Of a DNA stretch of 64,000 nucleotides, positions 1 to 7,645 are shown one piece after another. Position numbers and translations under genes: made by a program. Source of the stretch: Gemmatimonadota bacterium (lineage in GTDB: Bacteria; Gemmatimonadota; Gemmatimonadetes; Palauibacterales; Palauibacteraceae); NCBI GenBank assembly GCA_022826685.1, contig JAJDUL010000060.1:1-64000 (forward strand). The letters are read 5' to 3'. Within the stretch, counting starts at the first letter, position 1, and every line of letters starts with the position of its first letter. The notes under the pieces are model-generated. The model was not told the DNA's origin. It searched no databases and saw nothing but the letters and a program-made list of their open reading frames with translations.

Positions 1-424
1 GGCGCTCGACGTCATCGAACTCCTGCGCCGGCAGGGCTCCGAGGTCTCATACCACGATCCGTTCGTGCCGCGGCTGGCACTGGAGGGAGGAGACCTCGAA
101 TCGCAGCCCCTGACGGCGGAGTCGCTCGCATCGAGCCACGCCACGGTCGTCATCACGGATCACCCGCAGGTGGACTACAGTCTCGTGCTCGAGAGGGCAC
201 GGATCATCGTCGACACGCGCAACGGCCTGCCGAAGCGGCCCGGGGAGCATGGGGAGCCGGGCGAGCCGGGCGGTGCGGTCCTCTATCCGCTGTCCGGCCC
301 CGCCCGCGAAGGCTCAGCGCCGGATCTCGAGCCGGTCGCCGGGGTGGATCCGGGTCGAGGAGAGGCGATTCCATTCGATGAGGTCGCGCGTCGATACCGA
401 ATGTCGGCGGGCGATCAGCCATAG
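1..424 (+). CDS. UDP-sugar 6-dehydrogenase, C-terminal end (partial)
   Basis: The gene is cut by the window edge; the frame enters at base 2 and stops at 422-424. The visible part resembles the UDP-binding C-terminal domain of the UDP-glucose/UDP-HexNAc 6-dehydrogenase family. It opens with a Rossmann-like stretch (ALDVIELLRRQG, then SYHDPFVP) and ends the core with IIVDTRNGL, the usual last strand of these enzymes. They oxidise the sugar C6 to a uronic acid. The WbpP/TviC-type 4-epimerase at 4308 suggests the pair makes UDP-HexNAc uronic acid for surface polysaccharide (WbpA/TviB plus WbpP/TviC), but substrate is inference. After the core about 70 residues of low-complexity tail follow, and the last 37 are antisense to the third LysM domain of the convergent gene, so the tail is probably not functional. 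Confidence 0.75.
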   Translation, partial: ALDVIELLRRQGSEVSYHDPFVPRLALEGGDLESQPLTAESLASSHATVVITDHPQVDYSLVLERARIIVDTRNGLPKRPGEHGEPGEPGGAVLYPLSGPAREGSAPDLEPVAGVDPGRGEAIPFDEVARRYRMSAGDQP

Positions 425-2041
425 CGAGTCACCCGGCCGGACCACGATCGTCACGGGCCCGGCGCCGTTGCTCGCGGACCCCGCCGAACCCGTTCCGGTC
501 GACCCGCCCGTCCGCGGAATCAGCAACTCCTGGCCGATCTGCAGGCGACGCGGATTCACGTTGCCGTTCGCGGCCCGCAACGCCGCCACCGACACGCCGT
601 ATCGCTGCGCGATCACGTCCAGCGTCTGTCCGCGCTGCACCGTGACGACGGTCGTCCCCTCGGCGTTCGTCCGCGCGTTGAGCGGGCGGGCGTTCGAGCT
701 GCGCGCGATCGAGACGCCGGGGGGCCGCGCCGATCGGGGAATGACGAGTTCCTGGCCGATCTGCAGGCGACGCGGGTTCAGGTTGCCGTTCGCCGCGCGC
801 AGCGCCGCCACCGACACGCCGTACTGCTGTCCGATCCACCCCAGCGTGTGACCGCGCTGGACCGTGTGGAACGTCCAGGTCACCCGCTCATCCACCGGCA
901 CGGCCGCATACCGCGCCGCGAACCGGGCGGCGCCCTCGACCGGGACCCGGACCTCGACCTCGCGGTTCGGCGGCGTCACGTCGCGCGGAAACTCGGGGTT
1001 GAGGAGGTTGATCGTCTCCTCGTCGGTCCCGGCAGCTTCCGCGAGGACGTCGAAGCTCGTCGCGTCGGGTACGAGTACCTTCGCGTACTCCGGCATCGTC
1101 TCTCTCTCCGGGTCCGGGAACCCGTAGCGCGCGGGGTCGTGCCCGATCATGGCCGCCGCGATGATCTTCGGCACGTAGTCCCGCGTCTCGCGCCGCAGCA
1201 GACGGCGGTCGGCGAGGTCCCAGAAGGTCCCGCCCGGCACGGTGCGGAGCCCGCGGCGAACCCGGTTGGGTCCTCCGTTGTAGCCCGCCGCCGCGAGGTA
1301 CCAGGAACCGAACTCGTCGTAGAGGTCCTTGAGGTGCCGGACCGCGGCGTCCGTCGCTTTCTCCGGATCTCTCCGTTCGTCGATCCAGTAGGATATTTCG
1401 AGGCCGTACTGGCGCCCCGTGCCCGAGATGAACTGCCATAGCCCCACCGCGCTCGCGCGGCTGTAGGCGTTCGGATTCATCCCGCTCTCGATGAGCGCGA
1501 GGTAGATGAGGTCCTGCGGCAGCCCCGCCTCGCGCAGCTTCCGGCGAATCATGGGTTCGTAACGGGTCTTGCGGCCGAGGTAGCTCGCGAAGCGTTCGCC
1601 GATGGCGGTCTGGAAGTAGTGGACCCACGACCGGACGCGCTCGTTCATCTCGAGCCTGAAGACGCGCGGATCCTCTCCTTCGTGCACCAGCCCCATCGGG
1701 TCGCCGCCGAGCATCTCGCGGATGGCTCGATCGATCTCTACCGGCGTCGGCTCGGCACCCGTGTCGCCTGCCGGAGCCGGCACGACCGGATCCTCCGGCA
1801 TCAACTCGTCGTCCGGAGCCAGCGCCGATGCGGGGGCGTCTCCCGGCTGCGGGGTCGTTTCAGGTGGATCCGCCGCGCCGGCCTCGGGCGCCCCCTGTTC
1901 GACGTTCGCGATCCCCGGGGTCGGACCGAGTTCGGGTGTACTCTGGGTGAGCGCGCAGCCGTGCAGAACGAACGCCGCGAGCACGAGGCTGGCTCGGTGA
2001 AGGCACGCACGGACGGGCGCTCTCGATGATCGATGGGTCAT
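314..2041 (-). CDS. LysM-domain lytic transglycosylase lipoprotein (MltD-like)
   Basis: A 575-residue cell-wall hydrolase expected to cleave peptidoglycan glycan strands in the periplasm. It starts with a lipoprotein signal (lipobox LHGC at about residue 28). An SLT/goose-lysozyme-like domain occupies roughly residues 165-275, with the catalytic Glu at about 185 in ALIESGMNP, followed by GLWQFI and AAGYNGG motifs. Three LysM peptidoglycan-binding domains close the protein (about 390-436, 462-508 and 529-573). This is the MltD layout. The ATG at 2041 is preferred over the GTG at 2110 because it directly precedes the signal peptide; a GGGG stretch lies upstream at a longer than usual distance. 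LysM1 and LysM2 are nearly identical, also at DNA level. The 3' end overlaps the convergent dehydrogenase frame by 111 bases. Confidence 0.9.
   Translation of the reverse strand: MTHRSSRAPVRACLHRASLVLAAFVLHGCALTQSTPELGPTPGIANVEQGAPEAGAADPPETTPQPGDAPASALAPDDELMPEDPVVPAPAGDTGAEPTPVEIDRAIREMLGGDPMGLVHEGEDPRVFRLEMNERVRSWVHYFQTAIGERFASYLGRKTRYEPMIRRKLREAGLPQDLIYLALIESGMNPNAYSRASAVGLWQFISGTGRQYGLEISYWIDERRDPEKATDAAVRHLKDLYDEFGSWYLAAAGYNGGPNRVRRGLRTVPGGTFWDLADRRLLRRETRDYVPKIIAAAMIGHDPARYGFPDPERETMPEYAKVLVPDATSFDVLAEAAGTDEETINLLNPEFPRDVTPPNREVEVRVPVEGAARFAARYAAVPVDERVTWTFHTVQRGHTLGWIGQQYGVSVAALRAANGNLNPRRLQIGQELVIPRSARPPGVSIARSSNARPLNARTNAEGTTVVTVQRGQTLDVIAQRYGVSVAALRAANGNVNPRRLQIGQELLIPRTGGSTGTGSAGSASNGAGPVTIVVRPGDSLWLIARRHSVSTRDLIEWNRLSSTRIHPGDRLEIRR
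528..823. repeat. Near-identical 74-bp direct repeat inside LysM domains 1 and 2
   Basis: Bases 528-601 and 750-823 are 74-base copies that differ at 5 positions by my alignment. They encode the second half of LysM2 and LysM1 respectively (ALRAANGN, NPRRLQIGQEL). Identity this high in a protein domain suggests a recent internal duplication or gene conversion. Confidence 0.85.
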
Positions 2042-2252
2042 CAGACGGCAAATCCCCCCTTGGTGCCACAACTCTGGTGCTGCTACCCCCAGGCCCCTCC
2101 ACCCCGCCAAGGCGTCGCTCCGGAAGCAGGACCGGACAACACGCGAATAATGGTACCGAACCGCATGTGCCGTGTCGAGATCGACCCGGCGGCGAAGCGT
2201 TTCAGGCGAGATGCATCGCCGCTCGAACGCAGCAGGGTTTTGCCACGGGCCG

Positions 2253-3719
2253 TTAGACGTGGTAGTTGGGGGCTTCGCGCGTGATCACGACATCGTGCGG
2301 ATGGGACTCGCGGAGTCCGCCGGAGGTGATGCGGAGGAAGCGGGCACCCCGGCGGAGTTCGTCGATGTCGGCGGCGCCGCAATACCCCATGCCGCTGCGA
2401 AGACCGCCGACGAGCTGGAACACGGTGTCCGCCACCGGCCCCTTGTAGGGCACCCGGCCTTCGATCCCCTCGGGGACCAGCTTCTGGGCGGACGATCCCT
2501 CCTGAAAATACCGGTCCGCCGAGCCGGCCTGCATGGCCGCCAGCGACCCCATGCCGCGGATCACCTTGAACCGCCGGCCCTCGAGGAGGAAGGTCTCCCC
2601 CGGGCTCTCGTCGGTGCCCGCGAACATGGACCCGAGCATGCACGTCTCCGCCCCCGCCGCGATCGCCTTCACGAGATCGCCGGAATACTTGATGCCGCCG
2701 TCGCCGATGACCGGCACCCGGCCCTCCGCCCCCGCCACGCTGTCCTCGATCGCGGTGATTTGAGGCACGCCGACACCCGTGACGACGCGCGTCGTGCAGA
2801 TGGATCCCGGCCCCACGCCGACCTTGACCGCGTTCACCCCCCGCTCGACGAGCGTCGCCGCCCCTTCGCGGGTCGCGACGTTGCCGGCAATGAGATCGAT
2901 GTCGGGGAGCGCCTCCCGGACGCGGGTGACGGCCTCGAGGACGCCCTCCGAGTGTCCGTGCGCGGTGTCGACGACGATGACGTCCACTCCGGCCCCGGCG
3001 AGTTCCCGCGCCCGCTCGAGCTCATTCCGGCTCGCTCCCACGGCCGCCCCCACCCGGAGCCGTCCGTGGCCGTCCTTCGTCGCGTTGGGGAACTGCCGAC
3101 GTTTGAAGATGTCCTTGACCGTGATGAGTCCGGCGAGCCGCCCGTCCTCTCCCACCACCGGGAGCTTCTCGATCTTGTGCCGGCGGAGAATCTCTTCGGC
3201 CTCCTCGAGCGAGGTCCCGGTGGGCGCCGTAACGAGATTCTCGCTCGTCATCACCTCCCGCACCGGCCGCGAGAGATCGGTCTCGAACACCAGGTCCCGG
3301 TTGGTCAGAATCCCGACGAGGGCGCCGTCGTCGCCCACGATCGGGACCCCGCTGATCGAGAAGTCCCTCATCCGCCTGCGGGCTTCGCCCAGCGTGGCGT
3401 CGGGTCCGAGCGTGACGGGGTCCAGAATCATCCCGCTCTCGGACCGCTTCACCCGGTCGACCTGCCGGGCCTGGGCTTCGATCGGCATGTTCTTGTGGAT
3501 GATGCCGATCCCGCCCTCGCGCGCGAGGGCGATGGCCATGCCGGATTCCGTCACCGTGTCCATGGCGGCGGAGAGCAGCGGAATCTGGAGTCGGATGCGC
3601 TGCGTCAGGCGAGTGGAGACGTCGACATCCGCCGGATGAACGAGCGCGTGCCCGGGGGCGAGCAGAACGTCGTCGAAGGTCAGCGCTTCGCGGCTGGAGC
3701 GCGGCGTGGGAGCTTCCAT
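2253..3719 (-). CDS. guaB: Inosine-5'-monophosphate dehydrogenase
   Basis: GuaB (488 residues, normal length) oxidises IMP to XMP with NAD+, the committed step of GMP synthesis in the cytoplasm. The TIM barrel begins with [11 protein letters not shown]. Two CBS domains interrupt it at about residues 95-205 ([27 protein letters not shown]). The catalytic cysteine is at about residue 308 in GPGSICTTR, the NAD/IMP loop is [12 protein letters not shown], and the mobile flap carries GSADRYFQE. The C-terminus holds the usual [12 protein letters not shown] segment. The gene lies downstream of the DUF2281-like gene on the same strand and upstream of the transglycosylase. The family assignment is unambiguous. 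Confidence 0.97.
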   Translation of the reverse strand: MEAPTPRSSREALTFDDVLLAPGHALVHPADVDVSTRLTQRIRLQIPLLSAAMDTVTESGMAIALAREGGIGIIHKNMPIEAQARQVDRVKRSESGMILDPVTLGPDATLGEARRRMRDFSISGVPIVGDDGALVGILTNRDLVFETDLSRPVREVMTSENLVTAPTGTSLEEAEEILRRHKIEKLPVVGEDGRLAGLITVKDIFKRRQFPNATKDGHGRLRVGAAVGASRNELERARELAGAGVDVIVVDTAHGHSEGVLEAVTRVREALPDIDLIAGNVATREGAATLVERGVNAVKVGVGPGSICTTRVVTGVGVPQITAIEDSVAGAEGRVPVIGDGGIKYSGDLVKAIAAGAETCMLGSMFAGTDESPGETFLLEGRRFKVIRGMGSLAAMQAGSADRYFQEGSSAQKLVPEGIEGRVPYKGPVADTVFQLVGGLRSGMGYCGAADIDELRRGARFLRITSGGLRESHPHDVVITREAPNYHV

Positions 3720-3772
3720 GCGCCATCGTAGGCGACGGCCCGCGCGACGTCAACGAGCGGCCGGCCTCCGAC

Positions 3773-4150
3773 CTAGGGGTCGACGACGATCTCGCGCGTC
3801 TCGGGCGGAGGGCGATCCTCCCGGGGTTCCGGTTCCGGGCTGCCCGCTTCGAGTTCGGCGAGGAATCCCCGCCCGGCTTCGCGGAACGAGTCGATCACGC
3901 GGTCGGCCGCACCGAGCACCTTCATCGTGCCCTTGACCGCGGTCGTCGAGGCCCTCGTCCTCCGCAGCCCCCGATGGACGGATTCGGCGAAGTGCTGGAA
4001 CGGATCCGCGCCGGCCGCCGGCCGGGAGGCGTACTTCGACGAGAGATAGTCGATGAAATCGACGACCTCGTACTGCTTATCCTCGGGCAGAGCCTGGAGC
4101 TTCCTCCAGATCTTCTTCCTCAGGATCTCGTTCATGCCTTCTTCGGCCAT
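3773..4150 (-). CDS. Small DUF2281-like protein
   Basis: A 125-residue protein with an N-terminal segment IWRKLQALPEDKQYEVVDFI followed by DYLSSKYA. This looks like the DUF2281 / antitoxin-associated helical module seen in many bacteria (LPxxxxxEVxDFxxxL). A basic linker and an acidic, proline-rich tail (EPEPREDRPPPE) follow. There is no signal peptide or membrane segment, so it is probably cytoplasmic. The ATG at 4150 is chosen because GGAAGG precedes it by about 5 bases; an upstream in-frame start at 4213 lacks this. No toxin partner is adjacent: guaB follows 53 bases downstream and the epimerase is divergent. Function unknown. Confidence 0.7.
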   Translation of the reverse strand: MAEEGMNEILRKKIWRKLQALPEDKQYEVVDFIDYLSSKYASRPAAGADPFQHFAESVHRGLRRTRASTTAVKGTMKVLGAADRVIDSFREAGRGFLAELEAGSPEPEPREDRPPPETREIVVDP

Positions 4151-4307
4151 GGCGCCTTCCGACTCCGTTGGTCGTCCGAACCCGCCCCGCGTTCCTTCGC
4201 CGGTCCCCCTCATACTCCGCCCGACAGGGGGCAGGTTTCAAGTATGCAGCGCGCGCAGCGGCGCGAGGGGTTCCGCCGTCCGCCGCCGCAAGCATAACAT
4301 GTAGCGC

Positions 4308-5327
4308 GTGAAAACGGCCTATGATCTCGCCTGCGAAGCACTCGCCGCGGCCCCTCGACGATGGCTGGTCACGGGGGGCGCCGGGTTCATCGGATCGCAC
4401 CTCGTCGAGCGGCTCCTGACGCTGGGACAGGAGGTCGTGGCGCTCGATGACCTCTCGACCGGAAACCGCGGTAACATCGACGAAGCCGTGGCGGCCTCGG
4501 GCGCCCCGGCGGACCGGTGCCGTTTCCTGGAGCGGGACGTCGTCGATGCCGACGCGGTCCTCGAGGCATGCCGCGATGTCGATATCGTGCTGCACCAGGC
4601 CGCGCTGGGTTCGGTGCCCCGATCCGTCAAGGAGCCGCAGGAGACGTATGCCCGCAACGTCGAGGGATTCATCAACGTGCTGGACGCGGCCCGCGACGCC
4701 GGCGTCTCCCGCCTCGTCTACGCCTCCTCGAGTTCGGTGTACGGGGACTCGCCCTACCTCCCGAAGGTGGAAGCCCGCATCGGAAACCCGGCATCCCCCT
4801 ATGCGGCCACGAAGCGCGTCAACGAGTTGTACGCGGAGATGTACCGCCGCAGCTACGACCTCGAGGTCGTCGGACTCCGCTACTTCAACGTCTTCGGCAG
4901 GAGGCAGGCGCCCAACGGACCGTACGCCGCGGTGATACCGCGCTGGACGCTGCGGATGCTCGCGGGCGAGCCGTGCCAGATCTACGGGGACGGGAAGACG
5001 ACCCGGGATTACTGCTACATCGACAACGTGGTACAGGCGAACCTGCTCGCCGCCACGACGGGGGCGGGGGCGGCGCTGGGCGTCTACAACGTCGCCGCGG
5101 GAGATCCGACGACGCTGAACGAGTTGTTCGCCCTCATCCGGTCGGGGCTCGCGAAGAAGCGGCCGGATGTGGGAAGCGTGGAACCGGTGTACGAGCGCTT
5201 CCGGGTCGGTGACGTGCGGCATTCCTACGCGGACATCTCGAAAGCTCGGGAACGGCTGGGATACGAACCCCGCTGGACGCTCATCGAAGGTCTTCAGTCC
5301 ACGCTCGACTGGTACGCCGCCCTCTGA
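4308..5327 (+). CDS. wbpP: UDP-N-acetylhexosamine (uronic acid) 4-epimerase, WbpP/TviC type
   Basis: A 339-residue extended short-chain dehydrogenase. The N-terminal extension before the Rossmann fold (MKTAYDLACEAL), then TGGAGFIGS at about 22-30, closely resembles TviC/WbpP, which interconvert UDP-GlcNAc(A) and UDP-GalNAc(A). Other family signatures are HQAALGSVPRS, the ASSSSVYGD serine motif, the catalytic Tyr165/Lys169 pair in SPYAATK, RYFNVFGRRQ, and GDGKTTRDYCYIDN. The start is GTG at 4308. A phosphopantetheinyl transferase frame begins at its stop codon. With the partial dehydrogenase at the window start it forms a split uronic-sugar pair for surface polysaccharide. Exact substrate is inferred from overall resemblance. 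Confidence 0.9.
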   Translation: MKTAYDLACEALAAAPRRWLVTGGAGFIGSHLVERLLTLGQEVVALDDLSTGNRGNIDEAVAASGAPADRCRFLERDVVDADAVLEACRDVDIVLHQAALGSVPRSVKEPQETYARNVEGFINVLDAARDAGVSRLVYASSSSVYGDSPYLPKVEARIGNPASPYAATKRVNELYAEMYRRSYDLEVVGLRYFNVFGRRQAPNGPYAAVIPRWTLRMLAGEPCQIYGDGKTTRDYCYIDNVVQANLLAATTGAGAALGVYNVAAGDPTTLNELFALIRSGLAKKRPDVGSVEPVYERFRVGDVRHSYADISKARERLGYEPRWTLIEGLQSTLDWYAAL

Positions 5328-6037
5328 ACGGCGGGGACTGGCCTGCGGGCGCCCGTCCCCCGGGGCTGCCGGGGTCCGACCTTCATGTCTGGAGAATCGA
5401 CCTCTCCGCCTGTGAGGGGTCCGGCGACGACGCCCTCCTGAGTCCGGACGAGCGGGCCCGTGCCGAGCGACTCGTCAACGCGAAGGCGCGCGCCCGGTTC
5501 CGGTGCGCTCGCATCGCGCTGCGACGTCTCCTCTCCGAGTACCTGCGCGCTCCGCCCGGCGAGTTGGCGCTGGAGTACGGAGAGCACGGAAAGCCACGGC
5601 TGGCGTTCGCACCAGGTAGCGACGGGGCCGGCGATGCTCCCCCGTTCTTCTTCAACCTCAGCCACTCGGGCGGACTCGCGCTCTGCGCGGTGGGCCAACT
5701 CGGCGAGATCGGCGTCGACATCGAACGCATCCGGCCGCTCAGCTACCCGGGGGGCCTCGCCCGCGACCACCTCTCCCCCGGGGAACGGCGCCTCCGGTCC
5801 GACTGGGAGACCCCGGCGGCGAGGCCGGAGTTCTTCCGGATCTGGGCCCGGAAGGAGTCGATCCTCAAGGCCGCCGGGCTCGGTCTTTCGCGTCCGCTCG
5901 GCCGCGTCGACACGATTCGCGGGGAACTCGACGGGCGTTCGTGGTGGTTGATGGACCTCTTCCCGGGGGAAGGTTTCACGGGCGCCGTGGCATGCGCCCG
6001 GAGGCCGGAAACCGTCCGGCGGTGGAGTTGGCGGTGA
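5324..6037 (+). CDS. 4'-phosphopantetheinyl transferase, Sfp type, apparent CTG start
   Basis: Transfers phosphopantetheine from CoA to carrier proteins. The Sfp-family layout is clear: LHVWRIDLS near the N-terminus, LLSPDERARAERL, FFFNLSHSGG, GVDIERI with the Mg-binding Asp at about residue 131, and the FFRIWARKESILKAAG helix carrying the WxxKE motif. The coding signal extends well upstream of the first ATG/GTG/TTG in frame (TTG at 5564), which would delete the first third of the domain. Back to the in-frame stop at 5210 there is no canonical start. The CTG at 5324-5326 overlaps the epimerase TGA as CTGA, like the common ATGA coupling, and gives 237 residues, the usual Sfp size. A second CTG at 5366 is the alternative. 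A sequencing error or pseudogene is also possible. Confidence 0.8.
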   Translation: MNGGDWPAGARPPGLPGSDLHVWRIDLSACEGSGDDALLSPDERARAERLVNAKARARFRCARIALRRLLSEYLRAPPGELALEYGEHGKPRLAFAPGSDGAGDAPPFFFNLSHSGGLALCAVGQLGEIGVDIERIRPLSYPGGLARDHLSPGERRLRSDWETPAARPEFFRIWARKESILKAAGLGLSRPLGRVDTIRGELDGRSWWLMDLFPGEGFTGAVACARRPETVRRWSWR

Positions 6038-6078
6038 CCGCGGCGGGGCCGCCGATGGTCGGGCAGCGGCGGGCAAGG

Positions 6079-6107
6079 TTGACGATGGCCGATCCGCTCC
6101 CCATAGT
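6079..6107 (+). promoter_or_regulatory. Sigma-70-like promoter for glnA
   Basis: TTGACG (6079-6084), a 17-base spacer, and CATAGT (6102-6107). This matches the vegetative consensus at 5/6 and 4/6 positions and lies about 100 bases before the glnA start. No sigma-54 GG-N10-GC element was seen. Inferred by inspection only. Confidence 0.45.
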
Positions 6108-6204
6108 GCCTCGCGACATTGCGGGTCGTGCCCGACCGCCAGGCGCGGAGCCGGACGTACGAACCCCCCCTCAGTACGCCCCCAAGTGACCCGGAGGTCG
6201 CGCC

Positions 6205-7605
6205 ATGTCCGACGCCGTTTTTGCGGCACCCAGTGAACACCCCTCGCACATTCGATACGACGACTACGGGAGCACCGTCGCCACGGGCGACCGGGACGCG
6301 ATCCTGAAGCTCTGCGAGGATCTGAACGTCCGTTTCCTTCGTCTCATCTTCATCGACATCGACGGCTTCGCGAAGAACGTCGAGGTTCCGGCGAGCAAGC
6401 TCGAAGACGGGTTCGACGCCAAGGTCATGTTCGACGGATCGTCGATCGGCGGCTACGTCCGCATCGAGGAGAGCGACATGCTCCTCAGGCCGGATCTCGA
6501 CACGTTCCGGGTCTTCCCGTGGGGGAACCCGGACGCCCGGGTGGCCCAGATGTACTGCGACGTGCGGCGCCCCTACAACAAGCCGTTCGGCGGCTGCCCG
6601 CGCGCGGCGCTCAAGCGCGTCGTAGCCAGGGCCGAAGCGATGGGATACACGATGTATTCCGCCGTCGAGGCGGAGTTCTTCCTCTTCAAGACGAACGAGG
6701 ACGGCAGCTGCAATTTCGTCACCGACGACGATGGCGGGTACTTCGACCTCACGCCGTCGGACCTCGCCGAGCGGGCGCGGCGGGAGATGGTCACCGCCAT
6801 GGAGGCGATGGGCCTCGATATCGAGGCCGCGCACCACGAAGTCGCCGAGGGCCAGCACGAGATCGACTACAAGTACGGCGAGGCGCTGCGCACCGCCGAC
6901 GACCTCATGACCTTCAAGTTCATCGTCCGGAACGTCGCGCACGCGCACGGGCTCCACGCGACGTTCATGCCGAAGCCGATCTTCGGCGCGAACGGCTCCG
7001 GCATGCACACGCACCAGTCGCTGTTCAAGGACGGGAAGAACATCTTCCACGACGCGAACGCCGACTACGAGCTGGCCGATGTGATGCTCCACTACATCGG
7101 CGGCCTGAAGAAGCACGCGCGGGCCATCGCGGCGGTCACGAACCCGATCGTGAACAGCTACAAGCGGCTCGTGCCCGGCTACGAGGCGCCGATCTCCATC
7201 GCCTGGTCGCAGCGGAACCGCTCCCCGATGATCCGCATCCCCGAGCAGCGCGGCGTCGGCACGCGGCTCGAGTTCCGCATGCCCGACCCGTCCTGCAACG
7301 GCTACCTGGCGACGGCCGTCCAGCTCGCCGCCGGTCTCGACGGCATCGAGAACGAGATCGATCCGGGGCCGCCGCTCGACACGAACGTGTGGCAGCTGAC
7401 GGACGAGCAGCGCGCGGAGATCGGGCTCGAGGTGCTGCCCGCCAACCTCGGCGAGGCGGTGGAGGAACTCGAGGCGAACGACGTGATGAAGGACGCGCTC
7501 GGCGACCACATCTTCGGGCAGTTCGTGAGCCGCAAGAAGTCCGAGTGGAGCGACTACGTGGCGTCGGTCTCCGAGTGGGAGCTCGAGCAGTACATCAACT
7601 ACTAG
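6205..7605 (+). CDS. glnA: Glutamine synthetase, type I
   Basis: Glutamine synthetase (466 residues) makes glutamine from glutamate, ammonia and ATP in a cytoplasmic dodecamer. The N-terminal beta-grasp domain carries FIDIDGFAKNVEVP and the latch DGSSI. The catalytic domain shows EAEFFLF, the metal/ammonium ligands in EVAEGQHEID, the ATP-binding FMPKPIFGANGSGMHTHQS, and NPIVNSYKRLVPGYEAP with RNRSP. The end (SEWELEQYINY) and length fit the GSI-alpha class. The NLYxLP-type adenylylation tyrosine motif of enteric enzymes is absent, so covalent control by GlnE is unlikely. GGAGG sits 7 bases before the ATG. It is convergent with the NAD-glutamate dehydrogenase gene, with a hairpin between them. 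Confidence 0.97.
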   Translation: MSDAVFAAPSEHPSHIRYDDYGSTVATGDRDAILKLCEDLNVRFLRLIFIDIDGFAKNVEVPASKLEDGFDAKVMFDGSSIGGYVRIEESDMLLRPDLDTFRVFPWGNPDARVAQMYCDVRRPYNKPFGGCPRAALKRVVARAEAMGYTMYSAVEAEFFLFKTNEDGSCNFVTDDDGGYFDLTPSDLAERARREMVTAMEAMGLDIEAAHHEVAEGQHEIDYKYGEALRTADDLMTFKFIVRNVAHAHGLHATFMPKPIFGANGSGMHTHQSLFKDGKNIFHDANADYELADVMLHYIGGLKKHARAIAAVTNPIVNSYKRLVPGYEAPISIAWSQRNRSPMIRIPEQRGVGTRLEFRMPDPSCNGYLATAVQLAAGLDGIENEIDPGPPLDTNVWQLTDEQRAEIGLEVLPANLGEAVEELEANDVMKDALGDHIFGQFVSRKKSEWSDYVASVSEWELEQYINY

Positions 7606-7616
7606 CCGCAGTTGAG

Positions 7617-7637
7617 GGCAGCCGCGCTCCGGCTGCC
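7617..7637. terminator. Hairpin between convergent glnA and gdh
   Basis: GGCAGCC (7617-7623), a 7-base loop, then GGCTGCC (7631-7637) form a perfect 7-bp stem between the two convergent stop codons. No T-run follows on either side, so it is a hairpin-type 3' end signal or Rho-assisted site rather than a textbook intrinsic terminator. Confidence 0.55.
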
Positions 7638-7645
7638 TGAGCCGA

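Noticed and set aside
528-823. CRISPR-like repeat
   Set aside because: Only two copies, inside LysM-coding sequence and with no spacer structure.
2042-2252. Riboswitch or tRNA in the 211-base gap before the transglycosylase
   Set aside because: I checked for c-di-GMP, c-di-AMP and tRNA patterns and saw no convincing core or cloverleaf.
2172-3731. 519-codon open frame on the + strand
   Set aside because: Antisense to guaB, which has all catalytic motifs.
6038-6204. Glutamine riboswitch or sigma-54 promoter before glnA
   Set aside because: No glnA-type RNA core or GG-N10-GC element; a sigma-70-like promoter explains the region.
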